From Ostrinia nubilalis (taxonomy: Eukaryota; Arthropoda; Insecta; Lepidoptera; Crambidae), in the NCBI RefSeq assembly GCF_963855985.1, contig NC_087095.1, positions 11,294,001 to 11,358,000 on the forward strand: 64,000 bases of DNA, read 5' to 3'. Under the pieces are notes generated by a model. The model searched no databases, had not been told where the DNA came from, and saw only the letters and a list, made by a program, of their open reading frames with translations. The translations under genes and the position numbers were made by a program. Below, piece after piece: positions 1 to 10,984 of the stretch (positions are counted from its first letter, which is position 1; every line of letters begins with the position of its first letter).

Positions 1-2169
1 ATAGAATATACAGTACCTTACAGTCCGCAAATGAATGGCAAAAGTGAAAGAATGAATAGGACTCTCTACGATAAAGCAAGGACGATACTTGATGAATCAA
101 ATCTACCAAGACACTTGTGGGGTCAAGCTGTACTTACTGCAACATATCAAATAAATAGATGTCCAAGTAAAGCGATCAACTACAAAATACCAGCAAAAAT
201 ATTTGGAAAGGAATTCATACTCAAGAAATTAGTAACATTTGGAGCAAAAGGTTGGATGGTAGTATTACCTAAAAGAGACAAAATGGATCAAAGAGCAATA
301 GATGTGAGAATGATTGGTTATGGGAAAAATGGATACAAAGTATGGATACCAGAGACTGATGAAATAACAATAACAAGAGATGTTCGTTTTGATGAAACAG
401 ATGTAAAGTACATACCAAAGAATGAGTTTGAAAATGAAAAATCTACAGATGAAAATGAGAATGTTGTAATAAATAATGAAGAGAAAGAAACAGTAAAACA
501 AACAAGGAAGAAAATAATAGAGAAAGATACAAGTAATATAGATGAAAGTGAAATAGAGACAGAAGCGACTACACAAAATAAAGATATAGTGACTAGATCA
601 GGAAGAAGAGTAAATAAACCAGCATGTCTAAATGAGTATGAGTTACACCAAGCATATTGTCTAATAAGTATAGATGATGAACCACAAACCTACAATGAAG
701 CATTAAATAAAGGTTGGCAAGGAGCAATACAAAGCGAATTAAAAGCACATGAAAAGATGAATACATGGACAGTGACAGACTTACCTGAGAATAAGAAAGC
801 CATTGATGCAAAATGGATATTTAAGCTGAAAGAAAATAATGTGAAAAAGGCAAGATTAGTAGCCAGAGGTTTTCAAATAAAAGAACACGAAGATTTTGGT
901 AAAAACTATGCACCTGTGGCAAGAACAACGACAGTAAGAGCTTTGTTAGCACATGCAGTTCAAAATAACTGGCCATTGAGACAGCTCGATGTTCCTACAG
1001 CCTTCTTAAATGGCATGATAGAATCAGAAGTTTACATAAAACCACCTGAAGGGGTCAAAGTTGAGAAAGATAAAGTACTGAAATTGAACAGAGGATTATA
1101 TGGTTTAAGAGAAAGCCCAAAGTGCTGGAACCAACGCTTTGACACCTACATACAGAAAAGAGGATTCAAAAGATCATTACATGACTTTTGTTTATACTGT
1201 GGAAATGAAAGAAAAGTATTTTTACTGATTTATGTTGACGACATAATAATTACTGGATTGGACAAAGATATAGAAATTGTAGTAGAAGACTTAAAGAAAG
1301 AATTTCAAGTGAAAGATTTTGGAGAACTTAAATTATTCCTGGGAATGGAAATAAATAGAACAAAAGATACCTTGAAAATAACACAAACAAGACAGATAAA
1401 CAAGATGTTACAAAAATTTGGACTGAAAGATTGTAAAGGCACAAATACTCCAATTACGAAGGGATTTCAAGTTGACACAAGTGAAGAAATATGTGACAAC
1501 ATACCATATAGGCAAATCATTGGCAGCCTAATGTTTGTAGCAACAGTATCAAGACCAGACATAGCCTATACAACATCATATCTAAGTCAATACCTGGACA
1601 AACCGACAAAAAGTCTGTGGACTCAAGCCAAGAGAACCTTGAGATACCTGAAAGAGACCATTGACATGGGACCAATCTATGAGAAGAACCAAGAAGACAT
1701 ACTAATAAAATCTTTTTCAGATGCTGACTGGGCAGGAAATTCGACAGACCGCAAGAGCATGACAGGATCAGTATCACAATATGGAGGAAATACAATAGCC
1801 TGGCTATCAAGGAAACAAACATGTGTGGCCCTATCAACCGTTGAGGCAGAATACATAGCAGCAGCAACCAGCGCATGTGAGTTACTTTACCTGAAAGGAC
1901 TTTTCACTGATTTTATTGGAAGTAATAGAGACTTTAAGTGTATTTTATACATAGATAATATTGGTTCAATTCAATTAACTAAATCTTTTGAGAATAGTAA
2001 GCGTGCTAAGCACATTGATACAAAATATCATTTTGTCAAAGATATTGTATTATCCAAAGAAATTGATGTTCAGTACATTGAAACTGAAAATAATTTGGCA
2101 GACTTATGTACTAAATCATTGAGTAATGAAAAACTGTCATATTTGAGAAAATGTTTAAATATTAACTAA
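1..2169 (+). CDS. pol: Copia-type pol polyprotein (integrase end, RT, RNase H), partial
   Basis: The frame is open from base 1; the first ATG at 31 is internal, so the true start lies upstream. Counting from that Met, residues 1-10 are the end of the integrase core (the NGKSER motif carries the catalytic Glu of the DDE triad), followed by the integrase tail and a Lys/Glu-rich linker (about 130-190). Reverse transcriptase of the RVT_2 type spans about 235-480, with motif A around LDVPTAF and the catalytic YVDD at residues 401-404. The copia RNase H begins around SDADWAG (Asp at 564) and includes the typical LSTVEAEYIA stretch. The frame ends at TAA 2167-2169 without internal stops. Known for the family: order protease-integrase-RT-RNase H, copying RNA in cytoplasmic particles and inserting the cDNA. 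The order seen here (integrase before RT) separates copia from gypsy. Confidence 0.95.
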   Translation: MEYTVPYSPQMNGKSERMNRTLYDKARTILDESNLPRHLWGQAVLTATYQINRCPSKAINYKIPAKIFGKEFILKKLVTFGAKGWMVVLPKRDKMDQRAIDVRMIGYGKNGYKVWIPETDEITITRDVRFDETDVKYIPKNEFENEKSTDENENVVINNEEKETVKQTRKKIIEKDTSNIDESEIETEATTQNKDIVTRSGRRVNKPACLNEYELHQAYCLISIDDEPQTYNEALNKGWQGAIQSELKAHEKMNTWTVTDLPENKKAIDAKWIFKLKENNVKKARLVARGFQIKEHEDFGKNYAPVARTTTVRALLAHAVQNNWPLRQLDVPTAFLNGMIESEVYIKPPEGVKVEKDKVLKLNRGLYGLRESPKCWNQRFDTYIQKRGFKRSLHDFCLYCGNERKVFLLIYVDDIIITGLDKDIEIVVEDLKKEFQVKDFGELKLFLGMEINRTKDTLKITQTRQINKMLQKFGLKDCKGTNTPITKGFQVDTSEEICDNIPYRQIIGSLMFVATVSRPDIAYTTSYLSQYLDKPTKSLWTQAKRTLRYLKETIDMGPIYEKNQEDILIKSFSDADWAGNSTDRKSMTGSVSQYGGNTIAWLSRKQTCVALSTVEAEYIAAATSACELLYLKGLFTDFIGSNRDFKCILYIDNIGSIQLTKSFENSKRAKHIDTKYHFVKDIVLSKEIDVQYIETENNLADLCTKSLSNEKLSYLRKCLNIN

Positions 2170-2916
2170 TTTCATGTTGTTATAATGAATCTTTATAAGC
2201 TGATAACAGTAACTAACTGAATTTTGTGATGTAAAAGTAATTAAAAACAAATTGTAAAAGTGTACTTACCTAGAAATAAATAAAGGTAATATTGAATAAA
2301 TTAAGACATAAAATAAGATTGTAAAATTCATGCAATGTAAATTAAGATGTATAATGTAAAAGTAATAAAATAAAACATTGTGAAATTCATGAATAGTAAA
2401 AATAAAGTCTAAAAGTGATAGATAAAAGTAATATTGTATAATTAAAAACTAAATAAATAAAGCTGTAAAAGTAATATCATTGTAAAACAGTATAAAAGTA
2501 TATTTAAAGAGAAAAACTTAAACCAAACATTGGATAATTGAAACTGATGGTAAAGTTCATTAATTGTAAAAGAACAAAGTTAAAATGACTAAATCATAGA
2601 TAAGTAAAACATAGTTTATGATATAAGTACAAAACTGTAATTTGCATGGAGATTAGTTATAAGTTAATATGTAAGTAAATAAGTTTAAAATAGCTTGAAA
2701 GTTAAGTTAAAATGTTTAGTTTTGTTTAGACCTTTGCAGTGCAAAAGGATGTAAGTTGAAATATTTAATTTTGTTTGGACCTTTGCAATGCAAAAGGATG
2801 TAAAGTAAAAATTTAAGTTTTTGGTATGGTTGCAAAAGTGTGTAAACCAAAATTTTTAGTATTTCTTTTGCGATTGTATAAGTTAATCTAGGGGATAACT
2901 ATCAATCGAAGGGGGG
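2170..2916 (+). other. Copia 3' untranslated region with short internal repeats and PPT
   Basis: AT-rich non-coding stretch between pol and the 3' LTR. It holds many short copies of TGTAAAAGTAAT-like words (2232-2520) and a roughly 53-bp direct duplication around 2710-2805 containing GACCTTTGCARTGCAAAAGG, a small palindromic motif. It ends in the polypurine tract CGAAGGGGGG that primes plus-strand synthesis. Confidence 0.7.
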
Positions 2917-3140
2917 TGTTAGAAATACTGTATGCGTTTCCGAACGTATAAATGTCAAATCATAGACATTAGTGCTTTATGGTTCCCTCCTAATTCCGTT
3001 CTGTAAGCATCATGGTGTGCAAGTAATAAATAGTTTATTTTCCTAAAAGTGAGTTTAATATGCTAAATCCCTCCAGTAAACACGATTAATTTCCACCTCA
3101 AACAGTTAATACCTCGTCGCAAACTCCTGTTATTTTAACA
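2917..3140 (+). repeat. Copia 3' LTR (224 bp)
   Basis: Starts TGTTAG directly after the G-rich polypurine tract and ends TTTTAACA, giving the short inverted terminal TGTTA/TAACA expected of an LTR. The second LTR is outside the window, so the right boundary is inferred from the terminal inverted repeat only. Confidence 0.75.
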
Positions 3141-3714
3141 GGTTACAGCGCTTTGCCGCGTGGTGCCTCCTTGACCTGGGAAACTTCATTTGATATACCT
3201 GAAAAAGTGTAAAAAAGTTTAAAGACGAAAATGAACTTTATTTGTATACATTTTCAATTCATTTTTGAATTAAAACATTTAATAAACGTGAACGATTTTG
3301 GGAAAATTCAATTGTAATTTAAGCAAACCGCAGATTCGATATAAAAGTCAATACTTCGGAAAATTTGTAATACATACCTACCGGCTTTTCCAATAGAAAC
3401 CAGTTCCTAGAAATCTAAATCGAATTCACATAAACCAACCATTTGAATTGATCATTTGGTTTTGTTTTAATAAAACAAGCAGGTACCAGAAAAAGTAGTC
3501 AGGTTTGAATTTTATTATTCTGATAATCCATTCAGAATTTTTTCAACTGGAAAGCGTTTGAAATTATAATGGAATTGGCCTGAAAACGTAAATCAACACT
3601 ACGTTTTCCAATAAAATACTGACAGGTTTTACTGAGGTAAATAAATATGCTAGACCTATTCATTTAAGTATTACAACCATAACGTAGGTACCGGAAAATG
3701 CGGCGTGGGACAAT
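3141..3714. other. No gene seen (unique AT-rich DNA)
   Basis: I see no open frame, repeat or RNA feature here. This is the flank into which the copia element inserted. Confidence 0.5.
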
Positions 3715-4262
3715 CACCCAAAAGGTGGACTGCCGATCTCATAAAGGTAGCAGGAAAGCGCTGGATGCAGGTCGCTACCAACCGGGTAACATGGAAAGCA
3801 TTGGGGGAGGCCTATGTTCAGCAGTGGACGTCTTATGGCTGAGATGATGATGATGATGAACCACCCACAAGGTGGACTGCCGACCTCATAAAGGTAGCAG
3901 GAAAGCGCTGGATGCAGGCCGCTACCAACCGGGTAACATGGAAAGCATTGGGAGAGGCCTATGTTCAGCAGTGGACGTCCTATGGCTGAGATGATGATGA
4001 TGAACCACCCACAAGATAAACTGCCGACCTCATAAAGGTAGCAGGAAAGCGCTGGATGCAGGCCGCTACCAACCGGGTAACATGGAAAGCATTGGGAGAG
4101 GCCTATGTTCAGGAGTGGACGTCCTATGGCTGAGATGATGATGATGAACCACCCACAAGATAAACTGCCGACCTCATAAAGGTAGCAGGAAAGCGCTGGA
4201 TGCAGGCCGCTACCAACCGGGCGATGTGGCCTATGCCCAGCAGTGGACGTATTGTGGCTGAA
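3715..4262 (+). repeat. Tandem array of four RTE-LINE 3' tails (about 144-bp unit)
   Basis: Four head-to-tail copies start near 3715, 3861, 4005 and 4149. Each unit carries the last codons of an RTE-type reverse transcriptase (reading RWTADLIKVAGKRWMQ and on to QQWTSYG, then TGA) plus a GATGATGATGA tail. Copies 3 and 4 share a change that turns the Trp codon TGG into TAA and are nearly identical, so one was copied from the other as a unit. Copy 4 is shortened (no ACATGGAAAGCATTGGGAGA stretch) and diverged at its end. The period of 144 bp includes the tail, so the array behaves as a young satellite built from a LINE end. Confidence 0.85.
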
Positions 4263-4611
4263 AAATGATGAAAATAATTACATTTATTTTTTGGTTAAAA
4301 GTAAGTTATCCAATCCAACCGATTACCTACATCTGCAGTTCTTTCATGTTTATAAATTATGTATTTCTTATTCCTTTGCTACGTGCATGCCTAGACGCTG
4401 TATTCTCTGGGGCAGGAGGTTTGCAGAGTAAAATACAAACAACGTATTCTCTGTCAATCTGTGTCTGATCTTGAAAGATTGTCTGCGTATTGAACACTGC
4501 AGTATGTAAGCATTTTGTTTCTTAAACAAAGCATAGAGCCTTTTACGATTCTTTGTTACCTTTATTGTTATCCGGACTTAACTGAGTAGGTACTGTTTTT
4601 TTTTTAGATTA
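4263..4611. other. No gene seen
   Basis: Two short overlapping open frames of 62 and 67 codons occur here but show no recognisable domain and no coding bias. I treat them as chance. Confidence 0.4.
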
Positions 4612-4817
4612 TGTCAGCCGTTTGGTGTAGTGGTTCAGAACGGACTACTATGCCAAAAGGCCCTGGGTTCTGTTCCCGGCCGGGCATAAATGGGCTATGT
4701 ATAATATGTATGTATTTACAAAAAAAAAAAGTATTTCACTAGGCAGCGTTGTCTAGTACCCATAGCACAAACTTTGCTTAGTTTGGGACTAGCGGCGCAG
4801 TGTAAAAATGTCCAAGG
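4612..4817 (+). repeat. tRNA-derived SINE, family 1, copy A
   Basis: A tRNA-like head (TTTGGTGTAGTGGTT as an A-box region, GGGTTCTGTTCCCGGC as a degenerate B box) is followed by a body shared with the copies at 6067 and 42070: CGTTGTCTAGTACCCATAG, then GTTTGGGACTAGCGGCGCAG and a GTCCAAGGATATT end. It is a pol III-type SINE and not a working tRNA gene, because the acceptor arms do not pair. Confidence 0.85.
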
Positions 4818-5175
4818 ATATTAATTAAATGATCAAACGAACTTACCAAGTGAAGTTCGATCTCAATTATCCTGTTTTCGCCGAAGAGATTTATTTTACC
4901 GTGTAGTACCCCTGTACGACAAGCCAATCCGCACACAATATTCAGCGTAGTAGTAGTAAAAAACAAAAGAGCGGGTAACCCCACCCCTACCACGCTGTGG
5001 GCTCGGTGTCCGAGCGGTCTCATTATATTTAGAGAAGAGATGACATTGACGTTTACCTCTAGGGAAGAAGATATAGAAATCTTCGGGTTGGGAGGGACCT
5101 TAAATCTCTTCGGCGAAAACAGGATAATTGAGATCGAACTTCACTTGGTAAGTTCGTTTGATCATTTAATTATCC
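4817..5175. repeat. Inverted-repeat element, about 75-bp arms
   Basis: The arm at 4817-4893 is almost the exact reverse complement of 5100-5175 (shared core ACGAACTTACCAAGTGAAG). The spacer contains a GC-richer segment that recurs at 18618-18775 on the plus strand. The arms directly abut the SINE end at 4817. Probably a non-autonomous DNA element; class unknown. Confidence 0.7.
4858..5023 (-). repeat. Repeat R-A, copy 1 (about 160 bp)
   Basis: This is the minus-strand copy of the segment at 18618-18775. Both read GAGACCGCTCGGACACCGAG, then a TTACTACTACTACGC stretch and GTACTACACGGTAAAATAAA. The 46-codon open frame is the same in both copies, but high DNA identity alone would produce that. 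Unclassified; could be part of an LTR or a MITE core. Confidence 0.65.
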
Positions 5176-5421
5176 TGCTTTCGCCTCCGAGATTTATTTT
5201 ACCGTGTAGATGTTTAGAGCATGGATCAATGTCCATGTTAAATGGTTAAGAGAGTAAATGTCAATGTACTAAATACATAACTAAGCAATATTTTTGTATT
5301 ATAATCGTATTGCATCACTTATTCCTAACAATAACAAGTATCACGGTCTCAACAAGATTTTGTTCATTATAGAGTATTATTATATACATTTATTTGTACT
5401 TCTATTAACTGTTAAGTACGA
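5176..5421. other. No gene seen
   Basis: AT-rich DNA with nothing recognisable. Confidence 0.4.
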
Positions 5422-5688
5422 CTACTGATTGTAAAAAGTTGCCAAGACAGTTGGCAGAGCATCCTGTCTATCCAGCACACTGGCTAATTGTGTCAACGTT
5501 GGCAGCGGCGCAAACCGCAGGCAATACTGCCGCGTGTCGCGTGCTGTGGGGGCCGAACACCCTCGTGTCGACACTCCTTTCCTATATTTATCCAGTTTCA
5601 TCTCAGAACTGAGCTTGACGACGGTAGTGGTTAACACCGAATCGATCACAGTGACTGCAAGGCTAACACTCTTATTGTTGTAAAACAT
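5422..5688 (-). other. Possible coding exon or retrocopy fragment (88 codons), unrecognised
   Basis: This 270-bp patch is clearly richer in G+C than its surroundings. It is open on the minus strand for 88 codons, from ATG to a stop, with a mixed soluble-protein composition (includes DKYRKGVSTRGCSAP and LPTLTQLASVL). An overlapping frame on the plus strand is also open for about 80 codons, so the direction is uncertain. I do not recognise the protein. It could be a captured or domesticated fragment, or simply non-coding GC-rich DNA. Confidence 0.25.
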
Positions 5689-6066
5689 AGGCTCACTTGC
5701 ATTTTAATTAAATAAATAAATAATGTGGTTAATTAAAACTTATTAATTTATTTGGATACAGTTTGACCAGTATTCCAAAACAGTATTAATTTGGATTCCA
5801 AGTAACACTGTTGCGAGGAAAAAGTTTGGTTTCTATTTAAAAGCACCTTTTAATAGCAATCCTTTGATTCTTGAAACCTGACCTATAAATTATAATATTT
5901 ATTTAAATAATTATATATTTCAATAAATTATATGATTTCACTAACGATATTGCTAAGCGGTGGTTATTTAATGTTATTATAGGATGCACCCGACTTTAGA
6001 ATATGCTAAGAAAATAGAGTAAGGTAGGTACAATGATGTAATTGAGCATTGTAAAAATATTTATTT
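5689..6066. other. No gene seen
   Basis: AT-rich DNA with no supported feature. Confidence 0.4.
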
Positions 6067-6335
6067 GTCAGTCATTTGGTGTAGTGGTTTCGAAACGGAC
6101 TACTATGCCGAGAGGTCCCGGGTTCGATCCCCGGCCTGGCAGAAATTGAATTGATACATTTTAATTTCTGTGATGGGTCTAGGTGTTACTATGTATAATT
6201 TGTACTTATGTGTATAAAAACGGTATTTAAGTAGGTATGTTTATATCCGTTGTCTAGGACCCATAGCTTTGCTCAGTTTGAGACTAGGAGCGTAGTGTAA
6301 AATTTCGAAGGAAGGATATTTATTTATTATTTGCG
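6067..6335 (+). repeat. tRNA-derived SINE, family 1, copy B
   Basis: The best-preserved head of the family: TTTGGTGTAGTGGTTTCG, then GGTCCCGGGTTCGATCCCCG, which contains a good pol III B box. The body matches copy A (CCGTTGTCTAGGACCCATAG, GTTTGAGACTAGGAGCGTAG), and the tail is a TATTTATTTATT run. Confidence 0.88.
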
Positions 6336-7446
6336 GAGTGTATAGCGGAGTCTGGTACGTTTTGTTTGATCCACGACTGCCAAATACAAAACTCACTGCC
6401 AAGGAAAGGTAAGCTTAAATGGGCAATATGGTACTACTGATGTGCCTGTTGCCCCAGCATTCTATTTTTTTTTTTTTAATTTATTTTAGTGAAAAAACGT
6501 ATTAGCGTCTAAACGCATTAACGTCTAAAAAAAAATGGTCGCCATTCTAAGGCGAATTAATTGGAATTAATTCATGTTAATCGTGTAGAAATCTCTACGC
6601 CAGACGATAAAATATGAATTATGACTAAATATCAAACAAAGTTCAAGAAACAAAAAATAGGTTTATGTCATGTACTGAAACCAAAGCGTCTAACATTTTC
6701 TGAGACAATATTAAACCAAGCTCCTACTCCGTGTCTTTATTCAGACACCTTGATTCAGTCAGCTTCAGTATTATGACTGTGATGATTGAATTTTTATTAA
6801 GAAAAAATAACAAAATACCAATTCTCAATTTATACTTCATAGAAAGGGAAGAAAGACTCATTCATTATTATGAGTTTGTGGCAGCGTTATCTATTCGTAA
6901 AATAATATCGCATTATTTTTTGGTATTATTAAAAAATGTCCTTAATCTAAACTAAAGGTTACAAGTAGTGGTAGTACTGGTAGGTACCTACATAATACAT
7001 AGTTTATTTTATGTGGTTGATTCGTTCTTTGACTGACCAAAGTCTACTAGTCCGGTTGTTATTACAAGCGGCCCGATTTCTTTTTTGATGCGTCAATAAT
7101 TTTCTGTTACATTGATACACCCCTTCGCTGCCACACCAGTCGCTCCCTTCATCTATTTCATTTCCTTGGTCCATACCTATATAACAAACTCAACACCAAA
7201 TTAAATATATACCCACTATTGAGATTCCACTGCAAGCAATTAGTCACAGCTTTTTTAAAAACCTTAGAATACGAAGATACTGAAGGGTTACTAACTGTTG
7301 CAAATATCTAGCATCCAGTGGTCATTCAACATCATTTTAATTTTAATTTGACCGATCGGAATACATACTTCCCATATTTATACCCGTATTTTGTAATAAT
7401 TAATTTAATGGTAGTATTTCGCTTTTATAATTTCTATTTATTTATA
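6336..7446. other. No gene seen
   Basis: AT-rich DNA with a 74-codon open frame (6731-6955) and a 77-codon one (7318-7551), neither with recognisable similarity. A poly-T run at 6467-6477 may be an old element tail. Confidence 0.4.
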
Positions 7447-7647
7447 CTGGCTTTTGCCCGCGGTGTCGCCCGCGTGAAATTTATTTTGTCATGGATCGTC
7501 TTACATTGTGGCCTATATGTTATTCTGGTTATAAGCGGTAACTCTGAATAGATACGTAAGGATCCGTTCAGTGGTTTTTGCGTGAAAGAGTAACAAACAT
7601 ACATCCATCCGGACATCCAAACTTTCGCATTTATAATATTAGTAGGA
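7447..7647 (-). mobile_element. Non-autonomous Helitron-like element (about 200 bp)
   Basis: Read on the minus strand it starts TCCTACTAATATTATAAATG and ends with the GC-rich hairpin GCGGGCGACACCGCGGGC and a degenerate CTAG (here CCAG). It shares an internal stretch (reverse complement of TTTTTGCGTGAAAGAGTAAC) with the elements at 10985, 52257 and 62172. Helitrons make no target duplication, which fits. Confidence 0.7.
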
Positions 7648-7770
7648 TTTATATTTGCTTGTGGACGAAAATTGGTCTCCTCTCTTGACTCATTATTGTT
7701 ACTGTCCTTTAGCCTAGTCACGTGGGTGTCTCCCTCTTACGCTCTCCCATAAAGGCGCTCTCTCACACTC

Positions 7771-7771
<1 letters not shown>

Positions 7772-7835
<64 letters not shown>
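7772..7835. repeat. (CA)n microsatellite
   Basis: An almost uninterrupted dinucleotide run of about 31 CA units, preceded and followed by looser CA/CTCACAC-rich sequence (7740-7870). Confidence 0.98.
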
Positions 7836-7838
<3 letters not shown>

Positions 7839-7959
7839 ACACATCACTCTCACCCAACAAACACACATACACTTTAGCTTAACTCTGGAAATTGTTTACT
7901 TATAGACTAGTATTATAAAATTACCTTCCTACTTTTAGTGTAACAATGATATAAGTAGT

Positions 7960-8250
7960 ATCCACTACAGGCCACAAATGTAATTATGCCGTGTGTGAGT
8001 CCCTGGTGACCTGTAATACAGGCTCTTTCAGAACCTACTTCAGGCACCAGTCTTCACAATACGGGTATATGATATGCCAGGCCAAGCACCGATTAGCACA
8101 CTAGCAAATAATATATCACAGAATGACAAACTATCGTATCTTTCCTATGTGCTGTCGTGTGTACCTAATATCTTGTCAAATATTGTCTCAACAACAACAA
8201 ATTGTAAGCCCATTGTGAAGAAAATAAATATTTTTTATTTATTTATTTTA
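7960..8250 (+). repeat. Possible old LINE or SINE 3' end with (TTTA)n tail
   Basis: Moderately GC-balanced sequence ending in AAATAAATATTTTTTATTTATTTATTT, the kind of tail seen on insect LINEs and SINEs (only its general form is the evidence). No coding match is visible. Confidence 0.3.
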
Positions 8251-8284
8251 TTTAATGTAATTATTATTGTGTTACATTTATAAA

Positions 8285-9630
8285 GGCATAGTTATTATCG
8301 CTTTAACGCATAATAAGATACTTTGCTTGTCTAAAAGATTTAGCAAGTTAAGAAATGATTCAATGTATTTCATGATGTCGCATCTCTTCTTATGAGAATT
8401 CTAACGTTATACATAAATAATTTATACGAACCAATTGTAAAACAGTACATGGAGTTAAAACTGAAATCTTTTTTTTTTTTTTTTAGTAAATAAATAATGA
8501 TAATGATGATGAAGCCTTACTTTGTAAGACTATCAATAGTATTATTAGCATTAATCATACATGGATTAGTAGGTACAAACCTACCTAATGTTTTTCCAAT
8601 ACAAGAAAAAATGACGTCATCTTATGTACCGATACCGATACAGTAGGGTAATTCAAGTGCAATCTGTCATTTCAATCTATTCTATTTGTCATTTAGCTTG
8701 TTTAATCTGTGCTCAATAAAGTGCACAATATTTAAGCAGGATATGGTTGCACGCGGATTTTTAGAGAGTTAAATCTTTTGGCCAATAGAAAACGACATAA
8801 TAGTTATTATATGAACTGGGATTGGTCAATGACTTTTGAAATTAAAATCCGATGGCCTGAAAAAAATCGGTTTTCCAACAAACGTCAGTTACGCGCAAGG
8901 AGGTTTAGCTATTTATCCATCGAAGTTAATAAGGGAGAAGACATAAGACTAATTTTATTATTTGCCTGCCGCGACCCGGTTTTTACGAACAATGACGATG
9001 ACGAACGATGAACCAGTAACGAGGAGCACACTTAGCAATGCTTCCAGGTTGCGCCTCGGTATCAATTAAGTAACATTTTTCGTTAAGTTTACTTTATGGC
9101 CAACTAAAGGACTTTTGCCGTCTCCATGGACAAACTCGAAGTATGATAACTACAGTCATTGTCAAAATTTTGCACTGCCATTGCCGCTGGATACCATATA
9201 TCGCTACTATATTCATAGATAATAGACATTCAGTTAATCGTCAAAATTGACATTGTTTTTTAAATAACAACAAATGGTATGAATTTTTAAATGTGATATT
9301 TTTATAAAGGTAAGTCCCCAAAACAACATTTGATAGCCTATTTTCTTTCGTTGGCATCTAAGTTCCTGTTTTCTACATATATGTTACTACTACCTATTTG
9401 ATAAGTAACTAAAAACTTGTCATTTTTTCCGTGTGAACAAAAGCCCTACAATAAATCACCTATTTTTACCTAGTAGGTATACCCTACATATTTATGCTAG
9501 ACGTGTTGCAAAGACAATAATAATTATTATTAGCATAGCATGCCATAGGTACTACTCGTACCTATGTACACGTGTGGAATGGCTCACATACTACCCGTTC
9601 GCGCTAAGTTTGCCGCCCTTCTGACCGACC
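8285..9630. other. No gene seen
   Basis: A 77-codon frame (8778-9011) and a 63-codon frame (9433-9624) are present but have no recognisable domain. A poly-T run lies at 8468-8484. Confidence 0.4.
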
Positions 9631-9635
9631 GCACC

Positions 9636-9716
9636 AACAAACCACACTACCAGTAGTGTCGTGGGGAATATTTTTTCCCTTCTACACTACCAAGCCAGTA
9701 GTGTCCTGGGTAATGG
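9636..9716. repeat. Short duplicated palindromic motif (CACTAC..GTAGTGTC)
   Basis: Two adjacent copies of CACTACC(..)AGTAGTGTC(G/C)TGGG, at 9646-9662 and 9686-9707. Each is an imperfect hairpin. Possibly a fragment of a foldback element. Confidence 0.45.
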
Positions 9717-10024
9717 GTTATTTATAAGGACCATACATCTTCATTCCCATCGACACTACTCCATAACTAAACGCGCGTCCCCTCCCCCAACCGCGATTCA
9801 AGGCAATCGGTTAGTGATTAAACGCAATTAATGTGTCTTATTTTATGCAAATACACAATTCTTATCAATATTAATAAATAAAAAACATTCTAAATATAGT
9901 TTGTTATAGTTATAGACGTTTCCCTTCGAGTGACGTCATATCGCCAGCGGCAAACTTAAAGCGAATGGATAGTAATTAAGCTGTAAATACCTATACCCTT
10001 GAGCCATGTGCGTGTGGACTGAGT

Positions 10025-10320
10025 TACTTAGGGCTGTTATGGATATTATGTAGTTTCGGTTATGGATACGGTTACGGATATAGGAATAATATTATACCGG
10101 TTTCGGTTACGGATATTTTTTTCGGTTCATTCATGGCCGCACACTTTACATCGAATAAATAATATAAATTTATACTAGATGGCATTATAAAGGTAAATCA
10201 GACTGTTTTGCCTTTACATATAATGCTATACAAAAACAATTAAAACTGCCTACATCCGAAACTTTTAAATCGGTTACGGTTTCGGATAACCGAAAGTTTC
10301 GGTTACGGATATCCCTGGAC
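10025..10320. repeat. Cluster of CGGTTACGGATA motifs, probable hAT-type MITE
   Basis: At least six copies of a (T/A)CGGTTACGGATA-like word occur in both orientations at the two sides of the segment (10055-10120 and 10265-10312), with an AT-rich middle. The pattern of subterminal motif copies facing each other is like that of the GTTAACG-rich hAT MITE at 29675. I could not fix clean terminal repeats or a target duplication. Confidence 0.5.
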
Positions 10321-10984
10321 AGAGTGATCTTTTCAAAAAACTCATCCAACACAACCAAATTTTGAGAGGATTTAGGATATAACTGTAAAAACTTCATAGT
10401 AAGGTATTCAATTTGTGAAACCTAAACATCGAAAGCTATAACTAATTTAATAAATCTACTGTCTGGGCAGCGCAGTTCTTTCACAATTATTCAAGTTTTA
10501 TTTATTCATTCATTCATTTAATTTAAAGCAAGAAGTTATGAAGAAACAAATTTTATGGCTTAACTGCTCTAACTTGCTCAAAACTAAACAAATGTACATT
10601 ATAGAGCTGCTTCAATAAAACAAGGAGGTATGAATTTTTTAATATTTTTATTTTTTTTTGGCAGCCTTTACTAGGCAGATTCAGTGGAGAACCTTCTGTT
10701 CTCTATTAAACAAAATCTTTTAATTAATATTATATACACTGATTGCTTCCCTTCTTTCCAGTCTGGTGAATGCATGCGCATTAAGTAAATCAAATAAATT
10801 GTTAAAATGCTCCAGAAAAGTGGCTGTTGCAACAGATCCTGCAGGCAGCTCATCTTAAACAATATTACAAGTTTTAGTTAAGTAATCAGATATTTTGACA
10901 GCATTTCTTAAAATAAAGAAAAGGGAGAAGAAACTAAGAAGATAATAATTTGATAGATAATTTATCCAAACAATATATTGGGCA
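10321..10984. other. No gene seen
   Basis: AT-rich DNA with simple (ATTC)n at about 10505-10518 and nothing else supported. Confidence 0.4.

Larger units (their letters stand above)
1..3140 (+). mobile_element. Ty1/copia LTR retrotransposon, 5'-cut by window edge
   Basis: The 3' half of a copia-type element: open pol frame (1-2169), long AT-rich 3' untranslated stretch, polypurine tract ending in GGGGGG (about 2907-2916), then a 3' LTR. The 5' LTR and gag lie outside the window, so LTR divergence cannot be judged. The intact 712-codon frame suggests a fairly young copy. The five bases after the LTR (GGTTA) would be the target-site copy to match on the missing 5' side. Confidence 0.9.

Noticed and set aside
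265..576. Minus-strand frames opposite copia pol
   Set aside because: Shadows of the pol gene with a hydrophobic, low-complexity translation of purine-rich coding DNA.
4778..5023. 81-codon open frame (minus) and its match at 18619-18954 as a conserved small gene
   Set aside because: The match is explained by two copies of a non-coding repeat with high DNA identity. The frame ends differently in each copy.
6067..6140. Functional tRNA gene
   Set aside because: The B box is good but the acceptor stem does not pair, and a SINE body follows with two other copies in the window.
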